From NCBI GenBank assembly GCA_017434045.1, contig JAFRGA010000062.1, forward strand, positions 1-64,000: DNA of 64,000 nucleotides, in the 5' to 3' direction. Positions 1 to 9,536 of this stretch are shown piece after piece. The notes under the pieces were generated by a model. The model saw only the letters and a program-made list of their open reading frames with translations. It did no database searches and was not told where the DNA came from. Each line of letters begins with the position of its first letter. The stretch's first letter is position 1. This DNA comes from Eggerthellaceae bacterium (GTDB lineage: Bacteria; Actinomycetota; Coriobacteriia; Coriobacteriales; Eggerthellaceae). A program made the translations under genes and the position numbers.

Positions 1-613
<613 letters not shown>

Positions 614-688
614 TTAGCTGTAGACACTACAACCGATGATTGGAATGGTAATCTGGACGGCTCTCCTGTAGGTTTCTGGCTTGTTAAA

Positions 689-1639
689 CTAGTGACCGTA
701 GTGGTCCTTGCCGGTAACGGCTTTCCAGATGTCGTCGAACGAATCACCGACCTGCTCGCCCACAACCTGATCGAACACGCCCGTTGCAACGGCTTCCTTG
801 CTGAAGGTCATGAACAGGACCTTGCCCTCGTCATTCATGTTGATGATGGCCAGGTACTCCTTCATCGAAGGGCCGTAGAAGACGGCGATGCCCCCGTTGT
901 TGCCGTCGAAATACGAGTCTTCGACGACGCAACGCGCCGCACCGTTAAGCGCTTCTTGCGGGGAATTGTATCCGGCGACGACGTTCAAGCCTATGCAGAC
1001 GATTGCCCCGCCCGTCTCGTTCATCTGGTCGTAGGTCTCGCGCGTGTACACGCCCGTCTCTTTCCAGGCGCTATAGTTTGCACCGTCGGACGCGCGAATC
1101 CAGCTGTACTGGCTCTCATCCCACCTGTACCCTTGCTGGTCGAGCAGGGTCTCAAGCTGCCAGCCCTTCAACTCGGTGAGCGCGTAGAGCGTGACATTGC
1201 CGTACTTGTCGGTGCACTCGTCGACGAAATCGAAGCCTGTCGCTGCCCCGTACGTCACTTCCTCTGCGGAACTTTCTTCCGACTCGGCCTCTTCCGCAGC
1301 TTCCTCTACAACTGCTTCGGCCGCCGTTCCCGGCAGCGCCTCGGTGACGGCAGACTCTGAAGTCGCCAGGATTTCCGAGCTCTCCGCGGATGCGCTTTCA
1401 GATGATGCGCTCGACGGAGAAGCGGCCTCCGCGTTTGCCGACGCAACCGATTCCGTCGCCGCGCTGCTCGACGCCTCCGATGCTGCTGCCTCATCGCTGC
1501 TCGCTGCGGCCGAGCTCGCCGCCGCATTCTCCGAAGCCGCGCTAGTGGAGGATGACGACCCTGACGATCCGCAAGCGCACAAGCACGCCGATAGCGAAAG
1601 AACTGCCGACAAGAACGCCATGGTGAGCAATCTCCTCAT
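689..1639 (-). CDS. Secreted lipoprotein with Ser/Ala/Glu-rich linker
   Basis: A 316-residue protein with a short lipoprotein signal: a basic MRR start, a hydrophobic core and cysteines at residues 19 and 23 (LSAC, LCAC), either of which could be lipidated. Residues about 24-125 are almost only Ser, Ala and Glu, a flexible or wall-spanning linker. The folded C-terminal part, about 130-316, contains several aromatic residues (WDESQYSWIRASDGANYSAW) and shows no family I recognise. It probably sits on the outer face of the membrane. It lies between gdhA and a P-loop NTPase gene, all on the same strand but with sizeable gaps, so no operon is implied. Confidence 0.8.
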   Translation of the reverse strand: MRRLLTMAFLSAVLSLSACLCACGSSGSSSSTSAASENAAASSAAASSDEAAASEASSSAATESVASANAEAASPSSASSESASAESSEILATSESAVTEALPGTAAEAVVEEAAEEAESEESSAEEVTYGAATGFDFVDECTDKYGNVTLYALTELKGWQLETLLDQQGYRWDESQYSWIRASDGANYSAWKETGVYTRETYDQMNETGGAIVCIGLNVVAGYNSPQEALNGAARCVVEDSYFDGNNGGIAVFYGPSMKEYLAIINMNDEGKVLFMTFSKEAVATGVFDQVVGEQVGDSFDDIWKAVTGKDHYGH

Positions 1640-1804
1640 GAAGACCCCTTCCCTCGGATTATCTTGACAATGGTTGATTATCTCATAGGGGGCATCAAAT
1701 CAGACTGTCCTGGCGGTAAAACGTCAAGGTGACCGATGACGGGCATTTCAGCGAGAACGCTATTAAAACCGGGCCTGATTGCAAGCCATCGGATTTCGAA
1801 TCTC

Positions 1805-2416
1805 CTAAGCGCTCTGGCCTTCCAAGAAAGACGAGATGGCCGCCGTAAGACGGACCATCTTCTTCTCGAAGTCCGTCGCATTGTCTATTACACATAGGTG
1901 CGGATGCCCCGACCATGCCGCCTTAAGCCTGTCATCAAGGGCAATTGCCTCCGCAACGGTCTCCGTACGCGCCTCGTTGTTGGCGACCGTGTAGAATTCG
2001 ACGGCCCCTTTTGCCGCTGTCACCAGATGGAATACCGCATCATATCTTGCGCAGAGCCCCTCTTCGGTCTCCCCGAGCATTTCAAGCATCTTCTCAAAAT
2101 CAGCCTGATCCAAATACGCCTTGCAATCTAAGGCGCCCCTATCGCACACGATGAGCGCCTCCTCGACATCCATGGTCTGCGCCGCCAGCTCGAATACGCG
2201 CTCCTTCTCCACCTGGAGCATGTGCTGGAACAGATGGTATTCGAGGCGGCTCCCACACGTCCAAGGAGCTACCCCTCCGGCTATGAGTTCCGTAGCCGTT
2301 TCCGGGATGAAGAGGACAACCCGCCCCTCTTGCGTGAACGTGCGCCTTACCCAAACCTTCGCGTCCGACTTGCCCGCACACGGGCCTCCGGTGATAACGA
2401 TTTTCGTTATCTTCAT
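1805..2416 (-). CDS. P-loop NTPase of the AAA_28/NadR-like type
   Basis: A 203-residue protein with a Walker A motif GGPCAGKSD at residues 10-18 and a likely Walker B strand ending in VCDRGALD. The layout (KIVITGGPCAGKS, then VVLFIPETATELIAGG) matches the small AAA_28 group that resembles the kinase domain of NadR; these may phosphorylate a nucleoside or small metabolite, but no substrate can be named. The start ATG follows an AAGGAG site. A perfect 16-bp-arm palindrome at 2434-2466 lies directly upstream of the ribosome site and could affect its transcript. Confidence 0.75.
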   Translation of the reverse strand: MKITKIVITGGPCAGKSDAKVWVRRTFTQEGRVVLFIPETATELIAGGVAPWTCGSRLEYHLFQHMLQVEKERVFELAAQTMDVEEALIVCDRGALDCKAYLDQADFEKMLEMLGETEEGLCARYDAVFHLVTAAKGAVEFYTVANNEARTETVAEAIALDDRLKAAWSGHPHLCVIDNATDFEKKMVRLTAAISSFLEGQSA

Positions 2417-2433
2417 GCTCTCATTCTCCTTAG

Positions 2434-2466
2434 AATGTGGAAAAGGGTCTGACCCTTTTCCACATT
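2434..2466. repeat. Palindromic repeat, GTGGAAAAGGGTC type
   Basis: Perfect inverted repeat with 16-bp arms around one central T. The arm ends in GTGGAAAAGGGTC. The same palindrome recurs at 51534, 52133 and 54360. Here it sits just before the ribosome site of the minus-strand NTPase gene. Confidence 0.9.
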
Positions 2467-2584
2467 ACGCATCCTCTTCTTCCGTTTCACACAGTGCCTA
2501 TTCTACCAAGCAGCCGGCAAGGCGTTGGTCGGCTATACTGGGATTTGCTTAGCCAGGCTTTCCATTCGACCGGGAGGTTGCGCC

Positions 2585-3127
2585 ATGACCCGAGGAGAAT
2601 TCCTGCTCCAGCGCCTGAAAGACGAATGCAGCATGTACCGGGTGATCAGCATTGTCTGCTTTGTCGCTGCAGCTGCCTCAATCGCATTGATGGTTGCCGT
2701 CGTCGCCACCGGGAAGCCGGAAGGCTTGATACCCTTCACGGGAATGTTCTTGTTCTTCATCACGTACGGATTGACGGGCAAGAAGCAAAGCGAGGGCTTG
2801 GCTGCCGTGATCGACGAGGTTGGAGACGACCCCAAGGCAATCGTCGAGCGCCACGACCTCTCCAAATCCACCGTGCTCACGATTGTGAACATGCAACGGC
2901 CCGTGAAAGAATATCTCCAGCAATTCATCGCCTACGGCTCATGTGCCCTCATGATGCTTGTCCTCGGGATTCTGCTGATCGTGTTTACGCAAGAGTATGG
3001 CGAGCCAGTCTTCTGGGGCTTCTCGGCACTCATCCTCTTGGGCGCCCTCTGGCTCGGCGTCCTTGCATTCCAGGCTATTCGGAACTGGCGCGCGGCCAAG
3101 CAGCTCGAGGCTATCTCCGAGTACTAG
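2585..3127 (+). CDS. Small four-helix membrane protein, function unknown
   Basis: A 180-residue protein starting at an ATG preceded by GGGAGG. Hydrophobic segments at about residues 20-42, 48-64, 120-140 and 144-165 suggest four transmembrane helices in two pairs, with a soluble loop (about 66-115) between them. The sequence contains no enzyme motif I recognise. It converges on the capA-like gene: the two stop codons overlap within 3124-3127, so both genes end with no spacer and antisense read-through is possible. Confidence 0.75.
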   Translation: MTRGEFLLQRLKDECSMYRVISIVCFVAAAASIALMVAVVATGKPEGLIPFTGMFLFFITYGLTGKKQSEGLAAVIDEVGDDPKAIVERHDLSKSTVLTIVNMQRPVKEYLQQFIAYGSCALMMLVLGILLIVFTQEYGEPVFWGFSALILLGALWLGVLAFQAIRNWRAAKQLEAISEY

Positions 3128-4416
3128 GCGCCATTTCCGTCGCTCGAGGCGGCGCTTGCAGAGGCGCCGTCGGCAGAGGCGCTCTCTGCGGAAGCGCCGG
3201 CGACTGCGTTTCCGGCTGAAGTGTCGTTGACGGACGCGTCGTTGGCGGAAACGCCTCCGGTAGCGACTGTTTCAATAGGAGTGATGTAAGCCTTGCCATC
3301 GCGGATGTCGAATGCCGTGTTCATTCCCTCAGAAATCTGCTCGAGGCGGGAGAGGGTTTCCTGAGCTTGGCTTCCCGTCGCGAAATGGGGAATACCATAC
3401 TTATCGTCGAGGTAGAGCGGGGTGGCCACGACGTTCTTGACCCCCTCGTCGGTCATGTCGAAGCTCAGCAGATACGACTCGTGGGTATGGTCGTATTTCT
3501 GCCAGAACACGCAATTCCCATGGGCATACGCGATGAGTGCGCCTTTGTAGAACTCGATTCCCTCGATGACGTGCGGATGGTTGCCCAGGATGACGTCCGC
3601 GCCCGCATCCACCAGCTGATGAGCCGGCTCGCTTTGCAGGTAATCGGTGATGTAGTCCTCGTACTCGACACCCCAGTGCATAGCCACGATGACGATATCG
3701 TGCGTCGCCTTCGCCTCGCTCACCCTCTTGCACGCATCGGCCATGTTCATGCGCGCCGACACCACCCCCGGCTCGTCGCCGAAAGCCAGGAAGTAATCGG
3801 GCACAATGTCGGTCCACGAGAAGAACGCGATGGAGACGCCATCGACCTCCATCTCGGCCATTTTGGCAGCCTCGTTTTCCGTAAGCCCTGCTCCAGCATA
3901 TAGCACGCCAGCCCCGTCGAGCGCCTTGAGCGTATCCTCCAGGGCGGGCTTGCCGTAGTCCATGATATGGTTGTTTGCCAACGAAGCCAGGTCGATGCCG
4001 CTGTTCTCGATGCTCTCGATAGCCGACGGCTTCCCGATGATGTAGACGTCCTTATCGGTGATCGGCTCGCTCTCGTCTTTGCTGAGAGGGCTCTCCACGT
4101 TCGCAATGGTCACATCAGCCTGGGCAAGAAAATCGGAGATGTTCGCCATGGCGCTGGCGCCGCCGTTCTGGTCGATGTAATCGCCGACCTCGCGCCAGAA
4201 GATGAGGTCGCCGGTCGAGGTGAAGGAAATGGAATACGGCTTCGCCGCCTTCTCCCCTTGCTCGCTGGCAGAATCCGAGGATCCCGGCGAACCGTCCCCC
4301 GCCCCGCCTCTTAGAGAACCAATTTGACCGAACAAGTTGGATGCAAGGGCGACGATAAGAATGGCGGCCACGACGGCAAGCGCCCCAAGAACGAGCTTTC
4401 CTCTTGCGTTTCCCAT
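3124..4416 (-). CDS. CapA-family metallophosphoesterase-like protein
   Basis: A 430-residue protein with one N-terminal membrane anchor (about residues 7-29), a Gly/Ser linker, then a CapA domain (poly-gamma-glutamate synthesis family, calcineurin-like fold). Visible family motifs are FTSTGDLIFW, NVESPLS, LANNHIMDYG, AMHWGVEY and LGNHPHVIEG, whose Asp, Asn and His residues normally coordinate metals. The domain faces outward and could act on a cell-wall or capsule polymer; no capsule genes are nearby, so polyglutamate synthesis is not supported. The last 60 residues are an Ala/Ser-rich tail like those of the lipoproteins in this window. Confidence 0.85.
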   Translation of the reverse strand: MGNARGKLVLGALAVVAAILIVALASNLFGQIGSLRGGAGDGSPGSSDSASEQGEKAAKPYSISFTSTGDLIFWREVGDYIDQNGGASAMANISDFLAQADVTIANVESPLSKDESEPITDKDVYIIGKPSAIESIENSGIDLASLANNHIMDYGKPALEDTLKALDGAGVLYAGAGLTENEAAKMAEMEVDGVSIAFFSWTDIVPDYFLAFGDEPGVVSARMNMADACKRVSEAKATHDIVIVAMHWGVEYEDYITDYLQSEPAHQLVDAGADVILGNHPHVIEGIEFYKGALIAYAHGNCVFWQKYDHTHESYLLSFDMTDEGVKNVVATPLYLDDKYGIPHFATGSQAQETLSRLEQISEGMNTAFDIRDGKAYITPIETVATGGVSANDASVNDTSAGNAVAGASAESASADGASASAASSDGNGA

Positions 4417-4835
4417 ACGTCACCTCTGTCTTCCCGGAAACACGCAAGGCCATTGTAGCGTGATGCCGCCGTTAGCGTAATCGCCGCTGGGCTCCTCTGA
4501 TTGAAGCTGCCGCTTCTTTGTTCCAAATAACGTCCGGGAGGGGTTCCGCCTACGGCGTCCTCGTCGGATGTTTTACGAGCTTATTGTGTTCCTGACTGCA
4601 CTTCGCGCATTCAGGAAGCGGTTCTGGAAGCATGTACGGGGCAAGCTAATGCTTGCCCCGTACATGCTGAAAACAGCCCACAGGCGCGTTTGTCTTGGTC
4701 TGAACTTAATTGAAAGAGAGCCATAGCGTTCTGGCACACCTGCATTTACAGGGATTATGGCCGCCGGACAGCGTGTGGCATAGCGAGGCGCAAACGCTCG
4801 CGGTACCGCCAATCATCTGATTTGGTGCCGTTGGT
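4417..4835. other. Intergenic region with one strong hairpin
   Basis: No convincing gene is present between the capA-like start and the end of the RiPP precursor. The only clear structure is the inverted repeat at 4629-4668. Short open frames on the minus strand have no ribosome site or recognisable product. Confidence 0.5.
4629..4668. repeat. 18-bp perfect inverted repeat
   Basis: The arms AGCATGTACGGGGCAAGC and their exact reverse complement flank a TAAT loop. No T-tract follows on either strand, so it is not a textbook intrinsic terminator, though it lies downstream of the minus-strand RiPP precursor gene and could stabilise that transcript end. Confidence 0.8.
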
Positions 4836-5036
4836 TTACCGGCCGACGCCGTAGACGCCGCATTTATCAGCAGGGCAGCCCCACTCGTGTTCCGAGCACC
4901 AACCGCCGGCGATTCCGTCGAGCGCCTCATCGGGAAGCTCCATGCCTTCCTCCTTGGCGAGCTCGAACAGCTCCTCGGGCGTGTGGCACGTGCGCGCCTT
5001 ATCCTGCAACTCGGGGGACAAATCGTCGATGTTCAT
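4836..5036 (-). CDS. Nif11-type RiPP precursor peptide (orphan)
   Basis: A 66-residue peptide starting at ATG 5036-5034 with a well-placed AAAGGAG. Residues 1-45 look like a Nif11/nitrile-hydratase-type leader: SPELQDKARTCHTPEELF, an acidic helix, then LDGIAGG, a double-Gly cleavage motif at 44-45. The 21-residue core (46-66) contains three cysteines (47, 54, 59), two Trp, one His and several Gly. Such cores are usually modified and exported by a C39-peptidase transporter. No lanthionine synthetase, radical SAM maturase or transporter lies near, so the maturation enzymes, if any, are elsewhere. A TATAAT at 5190-5195 on this strand may be its -10 box. Confidence 0.75.
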   Translation of the reverse strand: MNIDDLSPELQDKARTCHTPEELFELAKEEGMELPDEALDGIAGGWCSEHEWGCPADKCGVYGVGR

Positions 5037-5410
5037 CTTTTCTCCTTTCGGTTGCCAGAAGCTTTCCAACCACGCCGACCCTCCGCCGGTGATGTTGCCA
5101 TCGAGCTCTGCAATCGAGTCGAACGGCCCATTTGCTCAGGCATGTCGCACGCTTCTCGCCGATACGTGCAGTCTTCCGCTTCTCGAATGATTATACGAAC
5201 GCTGTTTCGTTTTCATCCCACAATTTTGCGGCAAATTACTGAGCTCGATTGCAATCGTAAGTCGAACACCCCTGCAAGGGTAACCGCAACGGTCGCAGTT
5301 AGTCCAGCTGAGGCTTTTTTCTTGCAGGCAAATCAAGCTATGCCGTCAAAGTCGACAAAATGCGTATCATTATCTGTAATCAGAGCTGTGCCGAGAGAAG
5401 GACCCACATC
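5037..5410. other. Divergent promoter region
   Basis: This 374-bp gap separates the RiPP precursor from the alcohol-dehydrogenase/DUF2804 fusion, which are transcribed away from each other. A TATAAT on the minus strand (5190-5195) is the only clear promoter element. No gene or RNA is evident. Confidence 0.45.
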
Positions 5411-7756
5411 ATGAACGAGACACTGGCAAGGGCACGACAGCTGGCCGTATCGCGACTGCAGCACACCCAGCTGCAAATGCAACCCGAACTCATCGAAGGA
5501 CCGGGGTCGCTCTTCGACCTAGCGCAAGTCCTCAAGGACCAAGACGTCCGTTGTGCGATGGTCGTCACGATGCCGGCCCTCGTGAAAGACGGAGCAATTG
5601 GAGGTTTTCTCAACGCGCTTCTCGGCCAGGGGATCACGGCGGCCGTTTTCTCGGACTTGAAACCCCAACCCGATTATGAATGCATTGAACGCGCCGCGTC
5701 GTTCTACCTCTCGCGCAACTGCGACTCCATCGTGGCCATCGGCGGCGGCTCCACCATCGATTGCGCGAAGGCCGCCGGCGCTTTGGTTGCGCGGCCCGGG
5801 AAAACGCCACGCGAACTCGTAGGAACGATGAAAATCCGCAAGCAACTCCCCCTCCTGGTCGCGGTACCCACCACGGCGGGAACCGGCTCCGAGGTGTCGG
5901 CGACGGCCATCCTGCTCGACCCCGATGACAAGCGGATGCGCACCATGCGCGATTTCTCGCTGATTCCAACCTTCGCGGTGCTCGACCCCACCCTCCTCAC
6001 GAGCCTCTCGGCGCAAATGACCGCCTATTCGGGCATGGCAGCGCTTTCCCATGCCGTCGAAGCCTACATAAACCGTTTTGGAACACTGCAAACGCGTCGG
6101 TACGCGCGAATGGCCGTAGAGACCATATTCCAGCATTTGAAGGCGTCGTACGATGACGGGAAGAGCCTTGACGACCGCCACGCCATGCTCATGGCCGCCC
6201 ATTGGGCCGGTATCGCGTCGACAAACGCGTCCCTCGGCTACGCCCATGCGCTGTCGTTGAGCGTCTGTTCGCACTGCAACGTTCAGTACGGGCTGGCAAG
6301 CGCCGTCCTGTTGCCTATGGTGCTGGAAGAATTCGGCGACAGAATCGAAGCGCAGCTCGCCGACCTCGGAGAAGCCATTGGACTCGAAGGGGCGACCGAT
6401 TCCGAGCTTGCCCGACGTTTCATCGGCGAGATCCGAGCGCTCTCGACAAGCATGGGCATTCCCGCGGGCATCTCGGATCTCATCGACCAGGATATCCCGA
6501 ACGTGGCCGCAGCAGCTGACGAGGAGGCCAATCCTTCATTCCCTGTTCCGATTATCTGGCATTATTCCACGCTCCAGAAGGTGTTGCGACGTGCGGCGAA
6601 AGCACTGCCCATTCCATCGGGCTCGGAGACCTCCTCGGCTACCCGCTCAAACACCGAGGCAATGGCGACCGACGCTCCGCTTTCCACCTCACCTTCGAAA
6701 CCCGACCAAATCGAGATTGCGAGCCACGGCCCGCTTCTCGATGACAAAGGCCGCCTCACCGCACTCGGATACGCCAAGTCGCTCGTGCTCGATTACAGCA
6801 GGAAACGGATCAAGGCCTCGCCGCTGCGCATCAAGGAATGGGACTACTACCTGGTGAACGACGGCGAATACGCGCTCGCCCTCACAATCGGCGACATGGG
6901 ATACGTCGCGCTCGTATCCGCATCGCTCATCGATTTCAAACAGGGGGCTTTCATCACGCAAAGCACGATGGACTTGCTCCCGCTCGGCAAGCTGGGGCTT
7001 CCCAGCTCCTCGTCGGCAGGCGTCACCTCATACAAGGACAAGCGCGCCACAATGGGCTTCGAAGTCGCAGAGGGACTGAGGCGGCTTTCCGTGTCATTCT
7101 CCGATTTCGCAGACGGCCAGACACTCGAAGCCGAGGTCGTGCTCGACCGCGAACCGCATGATTCCATGGTCATCGCCACACCGTTCGCCGAAGACGGAAG
7201 CGCGTTCTATTACAACCAGAAGATCATCGGCATGCGCGCCCTCGGCGGCCTGACGCTCGGCGATTTGCACCATGATTTCCACGAAAGCTCGTCGTTCGGC
7301 CTGCTTGATTGGGGACGCGGCGTCTGGACGCGCGACAACACCTGGTACTGGTCGGCCGCGCAAGGCCTCCAGGATGGACATGTCTTCGGTTTCAACTTGG
7401 GCTACGGCTTCGGCGACACCTCCGCTGCATCCGAGAACATGCTGTTCGTAGACGGCACCGCCCATAAGCTCGGGCGCGTCGACTTCGGCATTCCCGTGAA
7501 AAACGAGCGCGCCCGTGCGATCGGGGACCTTTACGACCTCATGACCCCCTGGCATATGGCTGATGACGAAGGTCGGCTTGACCTTGTATTCCAACCGGAG
7601 ATCGACCGCTGCGACCACATGGACTTCAAGGTGGTCGTCAGCGACCAGCATCAGGTTTTCGGCCTGTTCAATGGCACTGTCACACTCGACGACGGAACCC
7701 AGCTTCACATCAGCGACCTGCGCGGTTTCGCCGAAGCCGTCCACAACGTGTACTAA
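5411..7756 (+). CDS. Fusion: defective iron-type alcohol dehydrogenase + DUF2804
   Basis: A 781-residue two-domain protein. Residues about 1-405 are an iron-containing alcohol dehydrogenase fold with the nucleotide motif GGGSTIDCAKA near residue 110 and PTTAGTGSE. Two of the four metal ligands known from this family are changed: Ala210 stands where the Asp of GMDALTH should be and Tyr293 replaces the last His, while His214 and His279 remain with correct spacing. A Ser/Thr linker (about 405-435) leads to a DUF2804 domain (about 440-781), a beta-rich family of unknown role. The start follows AGAGAAGGA. The N-terminal half probably binds nucleotide without normal dehydrogenase activity. The coding sequence is continuous, so this is not a simple assembly frameshift. 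Confidence 0.85.
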   Translation: MNETLARARQLAVSRLQHTQLQMQPELIEGPGSLFDLAQVLKDQDVRCAMVVTMPALVKDGAIGGFLNALLGQGITAAVFSDLKPQPDYECIERAASFYLSRNCDSIVAIGGGSTIDCAKAAGALVARPGKTPRELVGTMKIRKQLPLLVAVPTTAGTGSEVSATAILLDPDDKRMRTMRDFSLIPTFAVLDPTLLTSLSAQMTAYSGMAALSHAVEAYINRFGTLQTRRYARMAVETIFQHLKASYDDGKSLDDRHAMLMAAHWAGIASTNASLGYAHALSLSVCSHCNVQYGLASAVLLPMVLEEFGDRIEAQLADLGEAIGLEGATDSELARRFIGEIRALSTSMGIPAGISDLIDQDIPNVAAAADEEANPSFPVPIIWHYSTLQKVLRRAAKALPIPSGSETSSATRSNTEAMATDAPLSTSPSKPDQIEIASHGPLLDDKGRLTALGYAKSLVLDYSRKRIKASPLRIKEWDYYLVNDGEYALALTIGDMGYVALVSASLIDFKQGAFITQSTMDLLPLGKLGLPSSSSAGVTSYKDKRATMGFEVAEGLRRLSVSFSDFADGQTLEAEVVLDREPHDSMVIATPFAEDGSAFYYNQKIIGMRALGGLTLGDLHHDFHESSSFGLLDWGRGVWTRDNTWYWSAAQGLQDGHVFGFNLGYGFGDTSAASENMLFVDGTAHKLGRVDFGIPVKNERARAIGDLYDLMTPWHMADDEGRLDLVFQPEIDRCDHMDFKVVVSDQHQVFGLFNGTVTLDDGTQLHISDLRGFAEAVHNVY

Positions 7757-7782
7757 TAGAGGGTACCCGGGCAGACCGCATC

Positions 7783-7810
7783 GGGGATTCCTCGCTACGC
7801 TCGGAATGAC
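7783..7810. repeat. Intergenic repeat-like stretch
   Basis: The stretch GGGATTCCTCGCTACGCTCG followed by GAATGAC has the look of a common bacterial intergenic repeat. Only one copy was noticed in this window. It sits between the fusion gene and the end of selA. Confidence 0.35.
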
Positions 7811-7859
7811 AACTATGGCGTGATGAAGTGCCGGGCAGTTTGACACGCCTCTAAAAGCG

Positions 7860-9299
7860 TTAATCCAGGCGGTCGAAGTACTCCTTGAACGCTTTGGCAA
7901 TCTCCTCGATTTCGTCCTCGTCCAACACGGTGCGACCGTCGAGCCGTATGCACTCGCTGCTGATGCGTGCGATGACCGGCAAGTCGCGCTCCGACACCAG
8001 ATACCGCTCGCAGCTCTGGGCGGTTCCCCGCTTGAACGCGACGCGCACGACATACGTCGGGATATCGCACATGGGCAAAGCCCCGCCGCCCGCGCGGGAG
8101 GTGTCTTTCTCGAGCTCGAGCTCAACATCGCCTTCATCTAAAGCGCTCTTGAGCGCGTCCATTATGGCCTGGGTGCGGGGCAGCACCTCTTCGGCTTTCT
8201 CGGTGAGCATACGAACCGTGGGTATGAATTTGCGCGCCTGGGCGTCGTCCAGGTAAAGCCGCAGCGTCGCCTCCAAAGCGGCGATGGACATCTTGTCGAG
8301 TCGAAGCACACGTGCATAGGGACTCTTCTTCAGACGGTCGATGAAGTAGCTGTTGCCGACGATGATGCCTGCCTGCGGTCCGCCGAGCAGCTTGTCGCAC
8401 GAGAACGACACCAGATCGGCACCTTCGGCGAGTGCCTCGCGCACGGTCTTCTCGTGCATGCCGTCGCTTGCAATATCGGTCAATGCGCCTGACCCGAGGT
8501 CTTCGTAAACAAGAACCTTGTTAGAAGGCTCGCGCTTTCCGTTCACCTCGTCTGCAAGGCGGCGCAAGTCCTTCAGGCTGACGCTCTCGGTGAAGCCGGT
8601 CATGCGGAAATTCGAGGGGTGCACCTTGAGCAACATGGCAGTTTGCTCGCTGAGCATGTTCTCGTAGTCGAACAGGTGCGTCTTGTTCGTGGTACCGACC
8701 TCGACCATCTTCGCGTTCGACAACGCCATGATGTCGGGAACGCGGAACGACCCGCCAATCTCGACAAGCTCGCCACGAGAGATGATAGCCTCGTGCCCAG
8801 CAGCGAACTCCGAAAGCACCATCATGACCGCTGCAGCGTTGTTGTTAACCGCCAAAGCAGCTTCCGCGCCAGTCAACGTGCAGATCATGCGCTCGTAATG
8901 ATCGTGCCGGCTTCCACGCGCCATGGTGGAGCAGTCGTACTCGAGCGTCGAATACCCGCGGGCCACCTGCGTCACGGCTGCGACAGCGGGCTCTGCAAGC
9001 ACGCTTCGACCGAGATTCGTGTGTATGATGACGCCCGACGCATTGATGACGCGCTTGAGGGAGGGCTTCTCGAGCAGCAACGCGCGGCGGAGAACGTCTA
9101 TGGCAAGAGAATCAGCTGAAGAGTCAGGCTCTCCGCCGTCAAGGATAGAGTGACGGACCGCATCGATCGAATCGCGTACCATATCGACGACAAGCTCGCG
9201 CGGTAACACGTTGATGAGCGCCTGAACGGCTTCATGGCGTAAAAGCTCTTCGACCTGCGGCAAGGAACGCAAGGCATCTTGTTGTGTCGTTGTCGGCAT
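7860..9299 (-). CDS. selA: L-seryl-tRNA(Sec) selenium transferase
   Basis: A 479-residue PLP enzyme that converts seryl-tRNA(Sec) to selenocysteyl-tRNA(Sec) using selenophosphate. Family features include INASGVIIHTNLGRSVL, the GYSTLEYD segment, VNNNAAAVMMVLSEFA, and SCDKLLGGPQAGII, whose Lys is the expected PLP-binding residue. The start ATG 9299-9297 is preceded by GGAG; the frame stays open further upstream but overlaps the next gene and has no better start. Length fits the family. selB, selD and tRNA(Sec) are not in the window, so the rest of the pathway must lie elsewhere. The gene implies that the organism makes selenoproteins; none with a readable in-frame TGA was found here. Confidence 0.95.
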   Translation of the reverse strand: MPTTTQQDALRSLPQVEELLRHEAVQALINVLPRELVVDMVRDSIDAVRHSILDGGEPDSSADSLAIDVLRRALLLEKPSLKRVINASGVIIHTNLGRSVLAEPAVAAVTQVARGYSTLEYDCSTMARGSRHDHYERMICTLTGAEAALAVNNNAAAVMMVLSEFAAGHEAIISRGELVEIGGSFRVPDIMALSNAKMVEVGTTNKTHLFDYENMLSEQTAMLLKVHPSNFRMTGFTESVSLKDLRRLADEVNGKREPSNKVLVYEDLGSGALTDIASDGMHEKTVREALAEGADLVSFSCDKLLGGPQAGIIVGNSYFIDRLKKSPYARVLRLDKMSIAALEATLRLYLDDAQARKFIPTVRMLTEKAEEVLPRTQAIMDALKSALDEGDVELELEKDTSRAGGGALPMCDIPTYVVRVAFKRGTAQSCERYLVSERDLPVIARISSECIRLDGRTVLDEDEIEEIAKAFKEYFDRLD

Positions 9300-9536
9300 A
9301 CTCACTCCATTACTAATCGGAACAGTAGTTGCCAGTATACCGCGATTCAGAGGGCGGCCGACAGGTACAATATGCTCAGGATTTGAAAAGCATGCCGCCT
9401 GCATTGGAGCGCCAACGGCGTTTCCCGTACCGCCAAGACCGCTTCGCGAGCTTCGGCGCTGTGGGGCACGGCGGAAGAGCAAAAGCCGCCTGCCAGGTTG
9501 GCGATTGTGCAACGGAATTGAAAACAGGGGTGCGTT

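Noticed and set aside
4573-4930. Small minus-strand open frames near the RiPP precursor as extra precursor peptides.
   Set aside because: They have no ribosome site, no leader-like helix and no GG motif in a sensible place.
5203-5216. A second LexA-like site, CGAACGCTGTTTCG.
   Set aside because: The right half does not fit GTTYG; only the site at 24993-25006 matches the consensus.
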